A stretch of DNA of 64,000 bases from Streptomyces sp. NRRL F-525. Its GTDB lineage: Bacteria; Actinomycetota; Actinomycetes; Streptomycetales; Streptomycetaceae. Both the position numbers and the translations under genes were made by a program. Below, piece after piece: positions 62,612-64,000 of this stretch; the stretch's first letter is position 1; every line of letters starts with the position of its first letter. The stretch spans positions 1 through 64,000 of the forward strand of contig NZ_JNXE01000026.1 in NCBI RefSeq assembly GCF_000716605.1, in the 5' to 3' direction. The notes below the pieces were generated by a model. The model did not search any database and had not been told where the DNA came from. It worked only from the letters and a program-made list of their open reading frames with translations.

Positions 62612-63952
62612 TCAGATGCCCGGCGACGCCGTGACCACGCCTGCCGCTACGGCCGCGCCGAGGGCCGCGTGGTCGGCGGTCGTCTGGGCTGCGTAGGAGA
62701 GGGCGAAGTCCGCCACGGCGCGTTCGAAGGTGTCCGTGCCGCCCAGGTAGGCGGCGATCGCGACGCGGTCGCCGGAGCGGGCGTGGGCCCGGGCGAGGGC
62801 GTTGCCGCAGAGGCGGGCGTACGCCGTGAGGGCCGCCGGGCCCATGCCGACGACGTCCGCGGAGCCCTTCATGTCGCGGAGCTGGCGCCAGTAGAAGGCG
62901 CGGCCCTGCGGGCCCGTCATCCAGCCGAGGAAGATGTCGCTCGCCGCCTGGAGGAGGCGCTGGCCCGCCACGACCCGGTGGCCGGGATGGACGTAGGGGC
63001 CGCTCGGCAGGTGCTCCTCCAGTACGGACTTCCGCGCCTCCTTGATCTGGAGGAACAGCGGGTCGTCCTGGTCGCGGCCGGCGAGCAGCACGATGAAGCA
63101 GCGGGTGCCCACGCTGCCGACGCCGACGACCTTGCGGGCGGCGTCGACGAAGCGGTAGCGGTCGAGGAGGAGGCGGCGTTCCTCGGAGAGCGTGGAGCGG
63201 TAGTCGCTGAAGATCTTGCGCAGGGAGGCCGTGTCGGCGGCGCCGGCCGGTTCGAGGAGGGGCGGGTCGTGGACGATACGGCGGCGGCCGTCGACAATCT
63301 CGGTCAGCTTGCCCACCGCGTGCAGGCTGGTGCGGCGGCGGGCCCGGGTGAGGCTGGACTCCACCCGGCGCCGGTGGCGGGCCGAACGCACCAGCGGCAG
63401 CAGGCTGTCGGCGTCGATCCGCTCGTACCAGACGGCGAGTTCGCCCTTGCGGGCCAGACCGCGAAGAGCCGTACGGTACGCGGCTGTCGCCTCCAGCGCG
63501 GCGCGGTGGGCCTTCGTGTCGCTGTGGCCGTTCTCGCGGGCGGCGACGGCCACGCTCGCGGCGAGGCGCTTGACGTCCCACTCGAAGGGGCCCGGGAACG
63601 TCTCGTCGAAGTCGTTGAGGTCGAAGAGCAGGGTGCGTTCCGGGGAGGCGTACAGGCCGAAGTTGAGGAGGTGCGCGTCGCCGCAGAGCTGGACGGTGAG
63701 GCCGGTGTGCGGCTGGGACGCCAGGTCCGTCGCCATCACGGCGGCCGAGCCGCGCAGGAACGCGAACGGGGAGGCGGCCATGCGGCCGTACCGGATCGGG
63801 AGGAGTTCCGGGAGTCTGTCCCTGCCCTGCCGTTCGAGTACGGCGACGGGGTCCGGGCGGTCCACGGCGGGGATCCAGCCGGCGTGGGCGGAGCGGGCAA
63901 CGCGTTTGCGCGCGGCGCGGCCCCGGTCCGCTCGGTCGGCCGGGGTGGTCAT
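62612..63952 (-). CDS. DUF2252 family protein
   Basis: 446 residues. DUF2252 members resemble aminoglycoside-phosphotransferase/protein-kinase folds; here the segments VQLCGDAHLLNFGLY and LLFDLNDFDETFPGPFEWDV would supply the catalytic Asp/His and metal-binding Asp residues. The phosphate acceptor is unknown. Other family marks are IRYGRMAASPFAFLRGSA and FLQIKEARKSVLE. ATG 63952 lacks a clear ribosome site. Upstream 48 bases reach the window end, so any operon partner is not visible. Confidence 0.85.
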   Translation of the reverse strand: MTTPADRADRGRAARKRVARSAHAGWIPAVDRPDPVAVLERQGRDRLPELLPIRYGRMAASPFAFLRGSAAVMATDLASQPHTGLTVQLCGDAHLLNFGLYASPERTLLFDLNDFDETFPGPFEWDVKRLAASVAVAARENGHSDTKAHRAALEATAAYRTALRGLARKGELAVWYERIDADSLLPLVRSARHRRRVESSLTRARRRTSLHAVGKLTEIVDGRRRIVHDPPLLEPAGAADTASLRKIFSDYRSTLSEERRLLLDRYRFVDAARKVVGVGSVGTRCFIVLLAGRDQDDPLFLQIKEARKSVLEEHLPSGPYVHPGHRVVAGQRLLQAASDIFLGWMTGPQGRAFYWRQLRDMKGSADVVGMGPAALTAYARLCGNALARAHARSGDRVAIAAYLGGTDTFERAVADFALSYAAQTTADHAALGAAVAAGVVTASPGI

Positions 63953-64000
63953 GTGCCGTGTCTTTGCATGCCGCCGCCTTCTGGGAGGGCACCGCCTGTT

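Noticed and set aside
61308..63992. An 894-codon minus-strand frame across htpX, pspAB and DUF2252
   Set aside because: Low-complexity Arg/Pro/Gly translation, crossing real genes on both strands; a frame shadow.
1..64000. Prophage, insertion sequence, tRNA or secondary-metabolite cluster
   Set aside because: No integrase, transposase, phage structural protein, tRNA cloverleaf, PKS or NRPS motif was recognised on either strand.

Overview
The window is a high-GC actinobacterial chromosome segment, almost certainly from Streptomyces. The evidence is the extreme third-position GC, the gene content (heme-copper oxidase, PspA/PspAA, glnA with a GlnR box, lipB-lipA, aceE, a cysteine desulfurase-TusA fusion), and many short GC-rich palindromic repeats between genes. 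From memory, the gene order resembles the conserved core around ctaC, pepA, aceE, lipBA and glnA of S. coelicolor. I saw no transposase, integrase, tRNA, rRNA or CRISPR array.

Layout. 1-9 kb: ctaC/ctaD (respiration), a cysteine desulfurase-TusA fusion, an adenosine-kinase-like sugar kinase, a large membrane-anchored protein, and divergent erpA and nadA. 8.7-15 kb: a NarL-type two-component system, the membrane-stress pair PspAA-PspA, a DUF3043 membrane protein coupled to a methyltransferase, and an HtrA-like lipoprotein protease. 15-22.5 kb: cobU, cobT and cobS (late cobalamin assembly), interleaved with an LPG-synthase-like membrane protein and a rhomboid-like protein. 22.5-29.2 kb: a compact minus-strand locus encoding GH114, GH135, a 12-TM PelG-like protein, a PelF-like GT4 and a secreted CE18/Agd3-like deacetylase. 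29.5-38.7 kb: pepA, then E3 (lpdA), E2 and, after a GntR regulator, the homodimeric pyruvate dehydrogenase E1 (aceE). 39-51 kb: regulators, small conserved proteins and cell-envelope genes (FemAB-like, PGRP amidase, MarP-like protease). 51.4-53.3 kb: lipB-lipA, which make the lipoate used by the E2 encoded 17 kb away. 53.5-64 kb: DUF4191, a two-component flavin monooxygenase, an RDD protein, glnA, a HEAT-repeat protein, htpX-pspAB, a Ser-rich membrane protein and DUF2252.

The most interesting system is the 22.5-29.2 kb locus. It carries a set of activities matching the fungal galactosaminogalactan cluster (GT4, GH135/Sph3, GH114/Ega3, CE18/Agd3) together with PelF/PelG-like bacterial partners. 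I infer that it makes, deacetylates and trims a Pel/GAG-like amino-sugar exopolysaccharide.

Three sequence themes recur. First, at least eleven genes appear to be leaderless: a TAnnnT -10 box lies 6-8 bases before the start codon and no Shine-Dalgarno is seen. Second, operon genes are often coupled by ATGA, GTGA or even CTGA overlaps. Third, one family of GC-rich 3'-flanking repeats is found between genes and, once, in frame inside a coding region.
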